NCBI GenBank assembly: GCA_028708195.1
Contig: JAQVZK010000108.1
Location: 1 to 7,655, forward strand
DNA: 7,655 bases
Source of the DNA: Desulfovibrio sp.
Lineage (GTDB): Bacteria; Desulfobacterota; Desulfovibrionia; Desulfovibrionales; Desulfovibrionaceae
Direction of reading: 5' to 3'
The translations under genes and the position numbers were made by a program. The notes beneath the pieces were generated by a model, which was not told the DNA's origin, did no database searches, and worked only from the letters and a program-made list of their open reading frames with translations. Below, piece by piece: positions 1 through 5,671 of this stretch (positions are counted from its first letter, which is position 1; the number at the start of each line of letters is the position of its first letter).

Positions 1-419
1 GCGGGCTTGGTGACGCCAGATTTTTCACTCACCATGATGGAATGCATTTTCTCTCCGCCGCCGTACGCGCCGATGAGCACGCAATCCCGGTTGCTGGCAA
101 GCGCGATAAGCGCTGGCACATCGCCCATAACGGCCACGTCGGCGCTGCCACTGACCAGAGCCTCGGCCCCGGCAATGCCTGCGCTCATGCCAAGGTTCAC
201 GTCCTTGATCTTTACGCCGTCAGCCTCAAACCAGCCTTTACGCAGGGCCAGAAATTGCGGCGCATAGTAGCCCTTGGCCGTATAGGCCAGGCGGCAGACC
301 TCCGGTTCTTTTGGCGCTGCCCAGCTGTTGCTGGCAGTGAAAAGAAACAAAAAGCAGCAGAGCATGAGAAACGGCAGAACAAAACGGGGCAGATGCGAAA
401 AAGGGTCTTTTTTGGTCAT
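1..419 (-). CDS. NitT/TauT-type ABC transporter substrate-binding protein, N-terminal part (cut by window edge)
   Basis: This is the first 139 codons of a periplasmic solute-binding protein of the SsuA/TauA/NMT1 type; the rest lies beyond base 1. It starts at ATG 419-417, six bases after a GGAG box (426-429). Residues 1-34 form a Sec signal peptide: MTKK, then a long hydrophobic core around residues 11-30, then an N-S-W-A site before A-P. There is no lipobox, so a soluble periplasmic protein is expected. The mature part begins with a family-typical block, CRLAYTAKGYYAPQFLALRK, then GWFEADGV. Later it has 'SGSADVAVMGDVPALIALA', the usual first-lobe pattern of these proteins. It would capture the substrate and deliver it to the permease encoded upstream on the same strand. 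Family assignment is firm. The ligand cannot be inferred: relatives bind nitrate, taurine, alkanesulfonates or thiamine precursors. Confidence 0.88.
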   Translation of the reverse strand, partial: MTKKDPFSHLPRFVLPFLMLCCFLFLFTASNSWAAPKEPEVCRLAYTAKGYYAPQFLALRKGWFEADGVKIKDVNLGMSAGIAGAEALVSGSADVAVMGDVPALIALASNRDCVLIGAYGGGEKMHSIMVSEKSGVTKP

Positions 420-425
420 GACATT

Positions 426-429
426 CTCC
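426..429 (-). promoter_or_regulatory. Ribosome binding site for the substrate-binding protein
   Basis: GGAG on the minus strand sits six bases before ATG 419-417. It supports that start over the internal in-frame ATG at residue 20, which has no Shine-Dalgarno sequence and would remove half of the signal peptide. Confidence 0.7.
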
Positions 430-450
430 GGCATGGCGGTTTGACGTATT

Positions 451-521
451 GCAGGTTTAAAACCTGCTGAAATCTCCGCAAAATTACACTGGGGCTGTGG
501 CAGCCCCCTGCCCGCGGGCAG
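451..521 (-). repeat. Cluster of three inverted repeats between the ATPase and binding-protein genes
   Basis: Three dyads fill much of the 155-base gap. GCAGGTTT/AAACCTGC (451-467) has perfect 8-base arms around one base. GGGGCTG/CAGCCCC (491-507) has 7-base arms and a 3-base loop. CTGCCCGCGGGCAG (508-521) is a perfect 14-base palindrome. Read on the minus strand, the middle hairpin is followed by AGTGTAATTTT, a poor U-tract, so it is at best a weak terminator. Plausible roles are an intercistronic RNA structure that sets the ratio of binding protein to membrane components, or an operator for an internal promoter. No convincing -35/-10 pair was found in the gap. Confidence 0.55.
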
Positions 522-574
522 ATACTGCGCGAGCCACGTAACTGTGCAGCCAGCGCAAAAAGACGCGAGGGGCC

Positions 575-1459
575 TTACAACTGCGCGCCAGAAATATTTG
601 CATCGACGTTTTTATCAATATTTTCATCACTCCTGCGCATATGGTTTTCCAGCGTGGCAACAATGTCTGCCAGGGCCACGTCGTCACGATGGCGCGGGCG
701 CGGTATTGTCACGACCTCCTGGCCGCGCAGCCCGCGGGGCGGAGGGTTCAGCACCACAATTCTGTCGGCCAGATAGGCCGCCTCATCCAGCATGTGGGTG
801 ACAAAGATGACGCCCCAGCCAGATTCACGCCACAGGGCGATAAGCTGGTCCTGCAGCATGTGTCGCGTCATGACATCCAGCGAAGCGAAGGGTTCGTCCA
901 GCAGCAAAATTGACGGGTGCAACACCAGGGCTCTGGCCAGAGCCACCCGCTGCCGCATGCCGCCCGAAAGCGCAACGGGCCAGGATTTGACAAAATCTTT
1001 CAGGCCCACCTGCGCCAGCGCTTCACGAGCCTGGGCGCGGGCCTCCTTGCGGCGGACGCCCTGACGGCGCAGGCCATAGGCCACATTGCCCTCGGCCGTG
1101 TACCAGGGAAAGACCGCATGGTCCTGAAAAACAACCACCCGGTCCGGCCCAGGGCCTGTCACGTTACGCCCCTGAAAAAGCACTTCGCCCGCGCTGGGCC
1201 GGGTAAACCCCGCCACAAGATCAATGAGCGTGGATTTGCCGCTGCCGCTGGCCCCGACCACAGCCAGAAATTCTCCGGCATGCAGGGTAAGGTCAAAGCC
1301 GCTCAAAGCCGTCACATGGGCGCTTGCGTCCTGCCCGTCAAAAACCTTGCTCACCTGCCGCAGCTCAAGCAGCGGTTGGGCCTGTGCTGATTCAGCATGC
1401 GCAGGGTCGGGCCGCGCCGGTTCGTGAGCAGCAATGTGGGGTGGCAAAATACTGTTCAT
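575..1459 (-). CDS. ABC transporter ATP-binding protein, SsuB/TauB/NrtD-like
   Basis: This 294-residue cytoplasmic ATPase powers the importer. All nucleotide-binding motifs are visible and intact: Walker A GASGSGKST (69-77), Q-loop in FQDHAVFPW (111-119), signature LSGGMRQR (164-171), Walker B ILLLDEP (184-190), D-loop SLD (193-195) and the H-loop histidine of VTHMLDEA (222). The FPW after the Q-loop and the VTHMLDEA region are typical of the nitrate/sulfonate/taurine group. The first 30 residues (Pro/Ala/His-rich) and the last 20 (Asp/Asn-rich) lie outside the core fold and look unconserved. The start ATG (1459-1457) overlaps the permease stop in ATGA, with GGAGG just upstream inside the permease gene, so translation is probably coupled. 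The substrate is not deducible from the ATPase. Confidence 0.95.
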   Translation of the reverse strand: MNSILPPHIAAHEPARPDPAHAESAQAQPLLELRQVSKVFDGQDASAHVTALSGFDLTLHAGEFLAVVGASGSGKSTLIDLVAGFTRPSAGEVLFQGRNVTGPGPDRVVVFQDHAVFPWYTAEGNVAYGLRRQGVRRKEARAQAREALAQVGLKDFVKSWPVALSGGMRQRVALARALVLHPSILLLDEPFASLDVMTRHMLQDQLIALWRESGWGVIFVTHMLDEAAYLADRIVVLNPPPRGLRGQEVVTIPRPRHRDDVALADIVATLENHMRRSDENIDKNVDANISGAQL

Positions 1460-2286
1460 GCGGCCTCCGCCCCTGAAGCACCCACCGAGGCGGACACCAT
1501 GCCCCAGCGCGCGAGACTGCGCTTCTCAAGCGGCATGAGTATCAGGCGCTCCATACCGAGGCCCAGTATGGCAATAACAGCAATACAGGCGAAGGCAGAA
1601 ACATAGTCCATAGTCCAGCGCGACTGGATAATGGCATAGCCCAGGCCATCGCCAGACCCCACCACCATTTCCGCCGCCACCAGCACGCGCCAGGCCGCCC
1701 CCATGCCGATGCGCAGCCCGCTCAGCAGATGCGGCAACGCACAGGGGAGCGACACGGTGGCGAACAGGGTCAAAGGCCCGGCCCCGCACATGCGCCCGGC
1801 CCGCATGTAGCGTTGGTCCACGCTACGCACGCCCATCACGCCCGCTATGGCTATTGCCGGAAAGGTGGTGAGCACAATAATGGCCACCGTGGCCGTGTGA
1901 TTGAGGCCAAAAAGCAGTATGGCCACGGGTATCCAGGCAAGACCGGGAATGACCTGTATAACCTCCACCGTGGGCATGGTGATACGCCGCACGTTTTCGC
2001 TCCAGCCCGCCGCAAGGGCATAGGCAAGGCCAGAGGCAAGCCCCAGCCCAAAGCCTTCGGCCCAGCGCTGCAGGCTCATGCCGAGATGGTGGTAGAGCGA
2101 ATGCTCAAGAAAGACCATGCCCAGGGCCATATCCCAAAGCACTTCAGCCACCTGCCAGGGGCTAGGAAAAATGATGCCCCGGATGGCCGAAACTATGAGG
2201 GCTATTATCTGCCACAGGCCAAGCCCGAACAGCCAGGGCGCGATTATGCGCCACAGCCTGCCGAGCCATGCCTTTGTTGCGTTCAT
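1456..2286 (-). CDS. ABC transporter permease, SsuC/TauC/NrtB-like
   Basis: This 276-residue inner-membrane subunit forms the translocation channel, presumably as a homodimer since only one permease gene is present. About six hydrophobic segments are visible, near residues 14-34, 78-94, 105-128, 132-153, 198-212 and 230-252. The cytoplasmic coupling loop (EAA-type) lies about 162-195 and reads RAGRMCGAG...LPHLLSGLRIG, with the conserved glycine and the L-P-x-L-x-x-G-L-R-x-G ending that docks on the ATPase. The start ATG (2286-2284) overlaps the stop of the radical SAM gene by four bases, and its own stop overlaps the ATPase start in the same way. The length is normal for the family. Assignment to the binding-protein-dependent BPD_transp_1 family is secure; the ligand is unknown. 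Confidence 0.95.
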   Translation of the reverse strand: MNATKAWLGRLWRIIAPWLFGLGLWQIIALIVSAIRGIIFPSPWQVAEVLWDMALGMVFLEHSLYHHLGMSLQRWAEGFGLGLASGLAYALAAGWSENVRRITMPTVEVIQVIPGLAWIPVAILLFGLNHTATVAIIVLTTFPAIAIAGVMGVRSVDQRYMRAGRMCGAGPLTLFATVSLPCALPHLLSGLRIGMGAAWRVLVAAEMVVGSGDGLGYAIIQSRWTMDYVSAFACIAVIAILGLGMERLILMPLEKRSLARWGMVSASVGASGAEAA

Positions 2287-3254
2287 CCTTCAGCCTTGGC
2301 CGGGCGCACAGCAAGGCCAGCTTCGCGCATCACCGCACGGGCACGGGGCAGGTCGAACGCCCGCCAGGGGCCGGAGCTTGATGACGTGTCACGAGGATTG
2401 GCGGCCTCTTCTACAATCATAGTGTTGGCCCCACAGTGCAGGGTTTGCGGTGTTGGCGGGTGCACGCAAAGGTGCTGGCCGCCGTCGGGGTATTCAAGCC
2501 GGGCAGCGGCGGTCACACGTTTGAGGTAGGTATCCGACACCTGCCCATACTGTGCCAGCGGCGTGCCCATAATGGGCACCCGCGCCATTACCCCCGTGCC
2601 CGACGCGCCCACGGCCCGGGCCCGGCGCGCTTCGGCAAGTATTTCCTGGGCGCTGTGCTCCGGCCCAAGCGGCTCAATAAGATACTGCAGTTCAAGGCCG
2701 CCCCTGAGCACATTCTCAATGGTGCGCATGCGCATATCCACACTGTGCCCCGTATCCTGCCCTTCGCGCAACCGCACCACATGATAGGACATGGAATAAC
2801 CGGAGTCCTTGAGCGCCCTGACGGTATCCAGACTCATTTCGCCCGTATTGATAACAAGATGCATGTCGCTGCCGATGCGGTCACGCGTGAGCCGCCCCAG
2901 GCGCTGCAAAACCTCCAGTGGATAATGCTGTGTCGTACGCAAAACCACAAAATCGGCCCCGCCGTCCGCCAGTTGTCCGGCTTTTTCCACAATCTCCTCT
3001 TCGCTCAAGGGAGGGGAAGTCTTATAAGCGTCCCAGCGGGCGGCATGGCTGCAAAAAGAACAGCCCATGTCACAAGGGGTACTGTCGATGCCTATGGCAG
3101 TCCAGATGAACCCCCGGTTGCCCGCCAGGGATCGGGTCATGCCGTCGGCTTTTTCCAAAAGATGGGCAATGCGCTTGTCGTTGACGGTGGTATCCAGCAG
3201 CATGTCCGTCTCTGCGGCAACTGAAATTTCCCTGGCCTTCGCTTCTTTCGGCAT
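2283..3254 (-). CDS. Biotin-synthase-like radical SAM enzyme, first gene of the transporter operon
   Basis: This 323-residue predicted [4Fe-4S]/S-adenosylmethionine enzyme has the radical SAM triad CDMGCSFC, Cys61-x3-Cys65-x2-Cys68. A TIM-barrel-like stretch follows, including GGADFVVLRTT (98-108), VINTGEMS (134-141) and YHVVRLREG (157-165). The end, HPPTPQTLHCGANTM (265-279) then ANPRD, resembles the BATS-type C-terminal region of BioB/HydE/PylB relatives. Cys263 and Cys274 lie there, but a second cluster motif is not evident. The start at 3254 is chosen because AGGAGG (3261-3266) lies six bases upstream; an in-frame ATG at 3329 would add 25 residues but lacks such a site. The stop overlaps the permease start (ATGA), which ties the enzyme to the importer. 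Its reaction is unknown. It is unlikely to be biotin synthase itself given the context, with no other bio genes nearby. Confidence 0.85.
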   Translation of the reverse strand: MPKEAKAREISVAAETDMLLDTTVNDKRIAHLLEKADGMTRSLAGNRGFIWTAIGIDSTPCDMGCSFCSHAARWDAYKTSPPLSEEEIVEKAGQLADGGADFVVLRTTQHYPLEVLQRLGRLTRDRIGSDMHLVINTGEMSLDTVRALKDSGYSMSYHVVRLREGQDTGHSVDMRMRTIENVLRGGLELQYLIEPLGPEHSAQEILAEARRARAVGASGTGVMARVPIMGTPLAQYGQVSDTYLKRVTAAARLEYPDGGQHLCVHPPTPQTLHCGANTMIVEEAANPRDTSSSSGPWRAFDLPRARAVMREAGLAVRPAKAEG

Positions 3255-3552
3255 GACAACCCTCCTGCCGGCATAACCCGTCATAGCCGCGTGATAAACG
3301 CGCTTTTTAATGAAACCGATATTGTTCACCTATCCTCACTACTAGACCAAGTCAAATATCAAAGCAGCGCAGTTAGAATATATTTGTGGCAAAGTCAGTG
3401 TAACAGCCGCCCACGAGGTGCCGTCTCGACATTGCCCGTGCCTCTGGCTAGGGTGAAAGCATGGCCGGTATTATTCGTGTGACTGCTTTGCAGCACCCGG
3501 GGCGGCAGAGCCCAGCGGCCTGACAAGGCGAGGCACCACTTACGGGATAATT
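3255..3552. promoter_or_regulatory. Divergent intergenic region between the radical SAM/ABC operon and the PadR gene
   Basis: This 298-base gap must hold the promoters of both divergent units and is the natural place for PadR autoregulation. The part nearest the radical SAM gene (about 3300-3395) is markedly AT-richer than its surroundings. On the plus strand TAGAAT (3374-3379) and TATATT (3378-3383) are possible -10 boxes, but no good -35 lies at the right distance. On the minus strand TTGACT (3355-3350) is a possible -35 without a good -10. GGTGCC (3417-3422) and GGCACC (3532-3537) could pair across the PadR-proximal half. I do not recognise a known riboswitch, and no clear ATGT-N8-ACAT PadR operator was seen. 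Confidence 0.45.
3261..3266 (-). promoter_or_regulatory. Strong ribosome binding site deciding the radical SAM start
   Basis: AGGAGG on the minus strand, six bases before ATG 3254-3252. This near-perfect Shine-Dalgarno sequence favours the 323-residue product over the longer frame beginning at 3329. Confidence 0.8.
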
Positions 3553-4236
3553 ATGAAAGAGCTGAAACCGTTAAAAAAACCTGCGCAACCGTTCCACACC
3601 GGCGAAGCTGACGGCGCAGACGCTGCCGCCCGGCCAGATTTTGCGGCTGCGCACAACAGCCCCGCGCATGTCAGCCCTGCAGAAGTCAGTCATGCCGAAG
3701 TCAGCCATGCGCAAAAAAACTCTGCGCAAGCCAGCCAGTTTGCCGGCTGCGCCTGCTCGGGCAAAAATCTTACCCGGCTGGTGCGCCCTGCCATTTTAAC
3801 GGTGCTTGCCCGCGAAAATCTGCACGGCTACCTGATACTTGAACGTCTGTCCGGCATGGCCATGTTCAGGGGGCAGCCTGTGGACCCCACGGGCCTCTAC
3901 CGCGTGCTCAAGAGTATGGAGACAGAGGGCCTTGTGGTCTGCGCCTGGGACCTGCAAGGCAACGGCCCGGCCCGCAGGCGATATGCCCTCACAGACAGGG
4001 GGCTCTCCTGCCTCGGCCAGTGGCTGGGCACACTGGAGGAGTACCAGACTTCTGTGGAAGAGATAGTGAACAACATACGCGGCGTACTGGACAATGGGGC
4101 TGTGCCTGCCAGAGTGGCATCCATGCCCACATCCGGCCAAAAACAGCCCGGCGCAACATCTTCCGGGAACTGCTGCTGCGGGGCAAAGTCGCAGCGTGCG
4201 TCAATTGACAGTTCAGGCCCTTTACATGATAGTTAA
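3553..4236 (+). CDS. PadR-family transcriptional regulator with flanking cysteine motifs
   Basis: This is a 227-residue cytoplasmic DNA-binding protein. Residues about 72-180 match the PadR winged helix: LVRPAILTVLARENLHGYLI, a glycine-rich wing area, then TGLYRVLKSMETEGLVV (113-129) and RRRYALTDRG (141-150), followed by a C-terminal helix that normally mediates dimerisation. The first 70 residues are unusual: Ala/His/Ser-rich, with a threefold A-x-V-S-x repeat (38-52), ending in a C-A-C pair (Cys66, Cys68) directly before the domain. The tail carries a C-C-C-G cluster (Cys207-209). These cysteines could bind a metal or iron-sulfur cluster or sense redox state; this is inference. The start ATG at 3553 follows a modest GGGA box (3544-3547). 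It is divergent from the transporter operon and upstream of the DCCP pair, so either or both are plausible targets. Confidence 0.88.
   Translation: MKELKPLKKPAQPFHTGEADGADAAARPDFAAAHNSPAHVSPAEVSHAEVSHAQKNSAQASQFAGCACSGKNLTRLVRPAILTVLARENLHGYLILERLSGMAMFRGQPVDPTGLYRVLKSMETEGLVVCAWDLQGNGPARRRYALTDRGLSCLGQWLGTLEEYQTSVEEIVNNIRGVLDNGAVPARVASMPTSGQKQPGATSSGNCCCGAKSQRASIDSSGPLHDS
3664..3708 (+). repeat. Three imperfect 15-base tandem repeats inside the PadR gene
   Basis: Three consecutive 15-base units encode AHVSP, AEVSH and AEVSH (residues 38-52). The second and third differ at only two bases. They lie in the low-complexity N-terminal arm, outside the DNA-binding domain. Confidence 0.7.
4205..4233 (+). 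promoter_or_regulatory. Candidate sigma70-type promoter at the 3' end of the PadR gene
   Basis: A perfect -35 TTGACA (4205-4210), a 17-base spacer and a -10 GATAGT (4228-4233, four of six consensus bases) lie over the last codons of the regulator. Transcription would start near 4240, just after the PadR stop. It would produce either a short transcript ending at the terminator at 4621-4644 or, by read-through, the activator/DCCP mRNA. This is the best promoter match I see on the plus strand before 4837. Confidence 0.5.
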
Positions 4237-4386
4237 CCATCAAGAGCATTTTCAGTTTGAGGATCTTGCGCTCTCAAGGTCCTGCCGTGCGCTCCTGACC
4301 GCTCGGCAGGCGGGGCAAATTTTATCCATCACCGCAGCGGCCGTTCACCCGGTTTCCACGGCAGCCGTGATCACACAGGGGAACAC

Positions 4387-4509
4387 ATGAAAATACAGAC
4401 AGCAGTGGGAGCGCAGGCGGCGGTCGAGGCCGCGTTGCACTTTTGCGCCCTGCATGCGTCATGTCTGTTCTGTAAAAACCGGAGCCTGACACGCTCCGGC
4501 ATGACTTGA
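4387..4509 (+). CDS. Possible small ORF of 40 codons, unknown
   Basis: ATG 4387-4389 follows GGGGA (4378-4382) by four bases, a reasonable ribosome binding site, and the frame runs 40 codons to TGA. The product begins MKIQTAVGAQ and contains three cysteines in LHFCALHASCLFCKN, but no domain I recognise. It lies between the candidate promoter at 4205 and the terminator at 4621. Its 3' end runs through the hairpin at 4479-4499, an arrangement that could suit a leader peptide. Against it: the length is within chance for GC-rich DNA and nothing shows conservation. Treat as a weak candidate. Confidence 0.22.
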   Translation: MKIQTAVGAQAAVEAALHFCALHASCLFCKNRSLTRSGMT

Positions 4510-4600
4510 GCTTTGGCGCTGTGGGGCAGGTTGTCTCGCCTGAATTTCTGAACAGCGCCATTTCTGTTGTAACAGCAGGCGGTTCAGATCTTCCGCCGGT
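4479..4600 (+). ncRNA. Hairpin-rich segment, candidate structured leader or small RNA
   Basis: Four stem-loops follow each other closely. CCGGAGC/GCTCCGG is at 4479-4485 and 4493-4499. TGGCGCTGT/ACAGCGCCA, a perfect 9-base stem, is at 4514-4522 and 4552-4560, enclosing a smaller CAGG/CCTG stem at 4527-4530 and 4539-4542. CTGTT/AACAG is at 4564-4568 and 4571-4575. GGCGG/CCGCC is at 4578-4582 and 4593-4597. An intrinsic terminator follows at 4621. Such density suggests a folded RNA. I do not recognise a known riboswitch, 6S RNA, SRP RNA or tmRNA. It may be the 3' part of a small RNA started near 4240, or an attenuating leader of the DCCP operon. Confidence 0.35.
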
Positions 4601-4620
4601 ACCCTCTCTTCACAGCGCAA

Positions 4621-4644
4621 CCCCGCACTACGCGGGGCTTTTTT
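4621..4644 (+). terminator. Intrinsic terminator upstream of the activator/DCCP operon
   Basis: A GC-only 6-base stem, CCCCGC (4621-4626) and GCGGGG (4632-4637), closes a 5-base loop and is followed by C and six T residues (4639-4644). It lies 385 bases after the PadR stop and 192 bases before the activator start. It therefore ends either a long PadR 3' tail or a separate short transcript. Confidence 0.75.
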
Positions 4645-4699
4645 ATTCTTGGGCGCATGCCCATACTTGTGTCAGCACGGCCATTCTGGGGCAGACTGA

Positions 4700-4807
4700 C
4701 GTTGCAACGCGGAGCCTTTTGCGCGCAGTTTTGCCAGGTGCCGGGGGGCCGCCTTGTTTGACCCGCCGCTTGCTGGCGCAACAGCCAGCGCAACGTCGAT
4801 GTGACGT
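4700..4807 (+). promoter_or_regulatory. Repeat-rich upstream region of the activator/DCCP operon
   Basis: Between the terminator and the activator gene are several small symmetric elements: the palindrome CGTTGCAACG (4700-4709), the stem GCTGGC/GCCAGC (4772-4777 and 4784-4789), and ACGTC-N5-GACGT (4793-4797 and 4803-4807). GCGCAAC is also repeated directly (4776-4782 and 4788-4794). The last two dyads lie 30-65 bases before the start codon, where an operator or hairpin would affect expression. A -10-like TATTTT (4808-4813) has no matching -35. The role is unproven. Confidence 0.35.
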
Positions 4808-4824
4808 ATTTTACTTTTGTGTGC

Positions 4825-4829
4825 AGGAG
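4825..4829 (+). promoter_or_regulatory. Ribosome binding site deciding the activator start
   Basis: AGGAG lies seven bases before ATG 4837-4839. It favours that codon over an in-frame GTG at 4801, which would add 12 residues ahead of the conserved nucleotide-binding motif. Confidence 0.75.
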
Positions 4830-4836
4830 AAAGCCA

Positions 4837-5622
4837 ATGCTTGCAGCCGGAATAGATGTGGGCTCTGTGGCCGCCAAGGCCGTCATTTTTGACTCTGCCG
4901 CACGTTGCGTGGTTGGCAGCGCGCTTTTGCCCACAGGCTGGAACACGCGCGAGGCAGGCGAGGCCGTTCTGGACACCGCCTGCCGTGAAGCAGGCGCGAT
5001 CCGCCAGGATCTTGAGCAGGTTGTGGCCACAGGCTACGGGCGCATTGCCCTGCCCTTTGCCCACAAAACCATTACCGAAATCACCTGTCACGCCAAGGGC
5101 GCCGCGTGGTTGTTTCCCGGTTCGGGCGTTGTGCTCGACATCGGCGGGCAGGACAGCAAGGCCATCAGCCTGGATGAAAACGGCGGCGTGCGCGATTTTG
5201 TCATGAACGACAAATGCGCGGCCGGTACCGGACGTTTTCTGCAGGTGCTGGCGGGCATTCTGGGTATGCAGCTTGATGCCCTTGGTGAAGCCGCGGCCAG
5301 CGGCAAACCCGTACCCATATCAAGCATGTGCGCGGTCTTTGCTGAAACAGAAATAGTGGGGCTGCTGGCGCAGGGCACCCCGCCAGCCGACATGGCCGCC
5401 GGGGTTTTTGTGTCCATAGCCAGACGCATGCGGGGTCTTGCCCGTCGCATCGCCTTTACGGGCCAGTGCGTTTTTACCGGAGGCATGGCCACAAGCCCGG
5501 CCTTTTGCAGTTTTTTGGCTCAGGAGCTGGACATGCCCGTGCAGGTGCCAGAGCAGCCGCAACTTGTGGGCGCCCTGGGCGCGGCCCTTCTGCCCGTCCA
5601 GCGGTTTGAACGAAAAAAGTAA
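4837..5622 (+). CDS. ATP-dependent activator (archerase) of a 2-hydroxyacyl-CoA dehydratase-like/DCCP enzyme
   Basis: This 261-residue cytoplasmic ATPase is of the ASKHA fold (BadF/BadG/HgdC, YjiL type). By analogy with characterised members, a homodimer holds one [4Fe-4S] cluster at its interface and uses ATP hydrolysis to push an electron at very low potential into its partner. Visible motifs are phosphate-1 GIDVGSVAAK (5-14), phosphate-2 DIGGQDSK (101-108), the first cluster cysteine in NDKCAAGTGRF (Cys127), the second in SSMCAVFAETE (Cys165), and the adenosine motif VFTGGMA (212-218). Cys127 and Cys165 match the spacing of the two conserved cluster ligands of HgdC-type activators. The DCCP gene follows after 49 bases on the same strand, so the two are almost certainly co-transcribed. 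The electron donor is probably ferredoxin or flavodoxin, but none is encoded here. Length and motifs are complete. Confidence 0.93.
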   Translation: MLAAGIDVGSVAAKAVIFDSAARCVVGSALLPTGWNTREAGEAVLDTACREAGAIRQDLEQVVATGYGRIALPFAHKTITEITCHAKGAAWLFPGSGVVLDIGGQDSKAISLDENGGVRDFVMNDKCAAGTGRFLQVLAGILGMQLDALGEAAASGKPVPISSMCAVFAETEIVGLLAQGTPPADMAAGVFVSIARRMRGLARRIAFTGQCVFTGGMATSPAFCSFLAQELDMPVQVPEQPQLVGALGAALLPVQRFERKK

Positions 5623-5660
5623 GGATCAGCCCGGCCAAGCAGGGCAAAACCAGGAGCAAC

Positions 5661-5666
5661 AAGGAG
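5661..5666 (+). promoter_or_regulatory. Ribosome binding site deciding the DCCP start
   Basis: AAGGAG lies five bases before ATG 5672-5674. The same frame stays open back to 5438, but that upstream part overlaps the activator gene and encodes no family-like sequence. Confidence 0.85.
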
Positions 5667-5671
5667 CAATT

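Noticed and set aside
398..413. Possible frameshift in the A/T homopolymers at the start of the binding-protein gene
   Set aside because: A careful reading of the A5 (398-402) and T6 (408-413) runs gives one uninterrupted frame from ATG 419 through the signal peptide.
1729..2529. Plus-strand open frame of 266 codons
   Set aside because: Antisense to the permease and the end of the radical SAM gene; His/Gly/Arg/Pro-rich and without any family resemblance.
2436..3224. Plus-strand open frame of 262 codons
   Set aside because: Antisense to the radical SAM gene, whose CxxxCxxC motif shows the true strand.
3399..4576. Shared 9-mer TGTAACAGC at 3399-3407 and 4568-4576 as a possible common operator
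   Set aside because: A shared 9-mer between regions of this size is about what chance predicts, and only the second copy is part of a palindrome.
4587..4597. GATCTTCCGCC, resembling the 3' end of a selenocysteine tRNA
   Set aside because: No matching GGAAGAT acceptor strand lies about 95 bases upstream and no cloverleaf can be drawn, so it is a short chance match.
4688..4707. Possible sigma54 promoter (GGGGCA...TTGCA)
   Set aside because: The GG and GC elements are two bases too far apart for the -24/-12 spacing.
4506..4892. Plus-strand open frame of 128 codons overlapping the activator start
   Set aside because: It runs through the terminator at 4621-4644 and into the activator gene in another frame, and has no domain.
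4584..5091. Minus-strand open frames of 139-148 codons over the intergenic region and activator start
   Set aside because: Mostly antisense to the activator and the terminator; composition is Arg/Ala/Cys-rich noise with no ribosome site noted.
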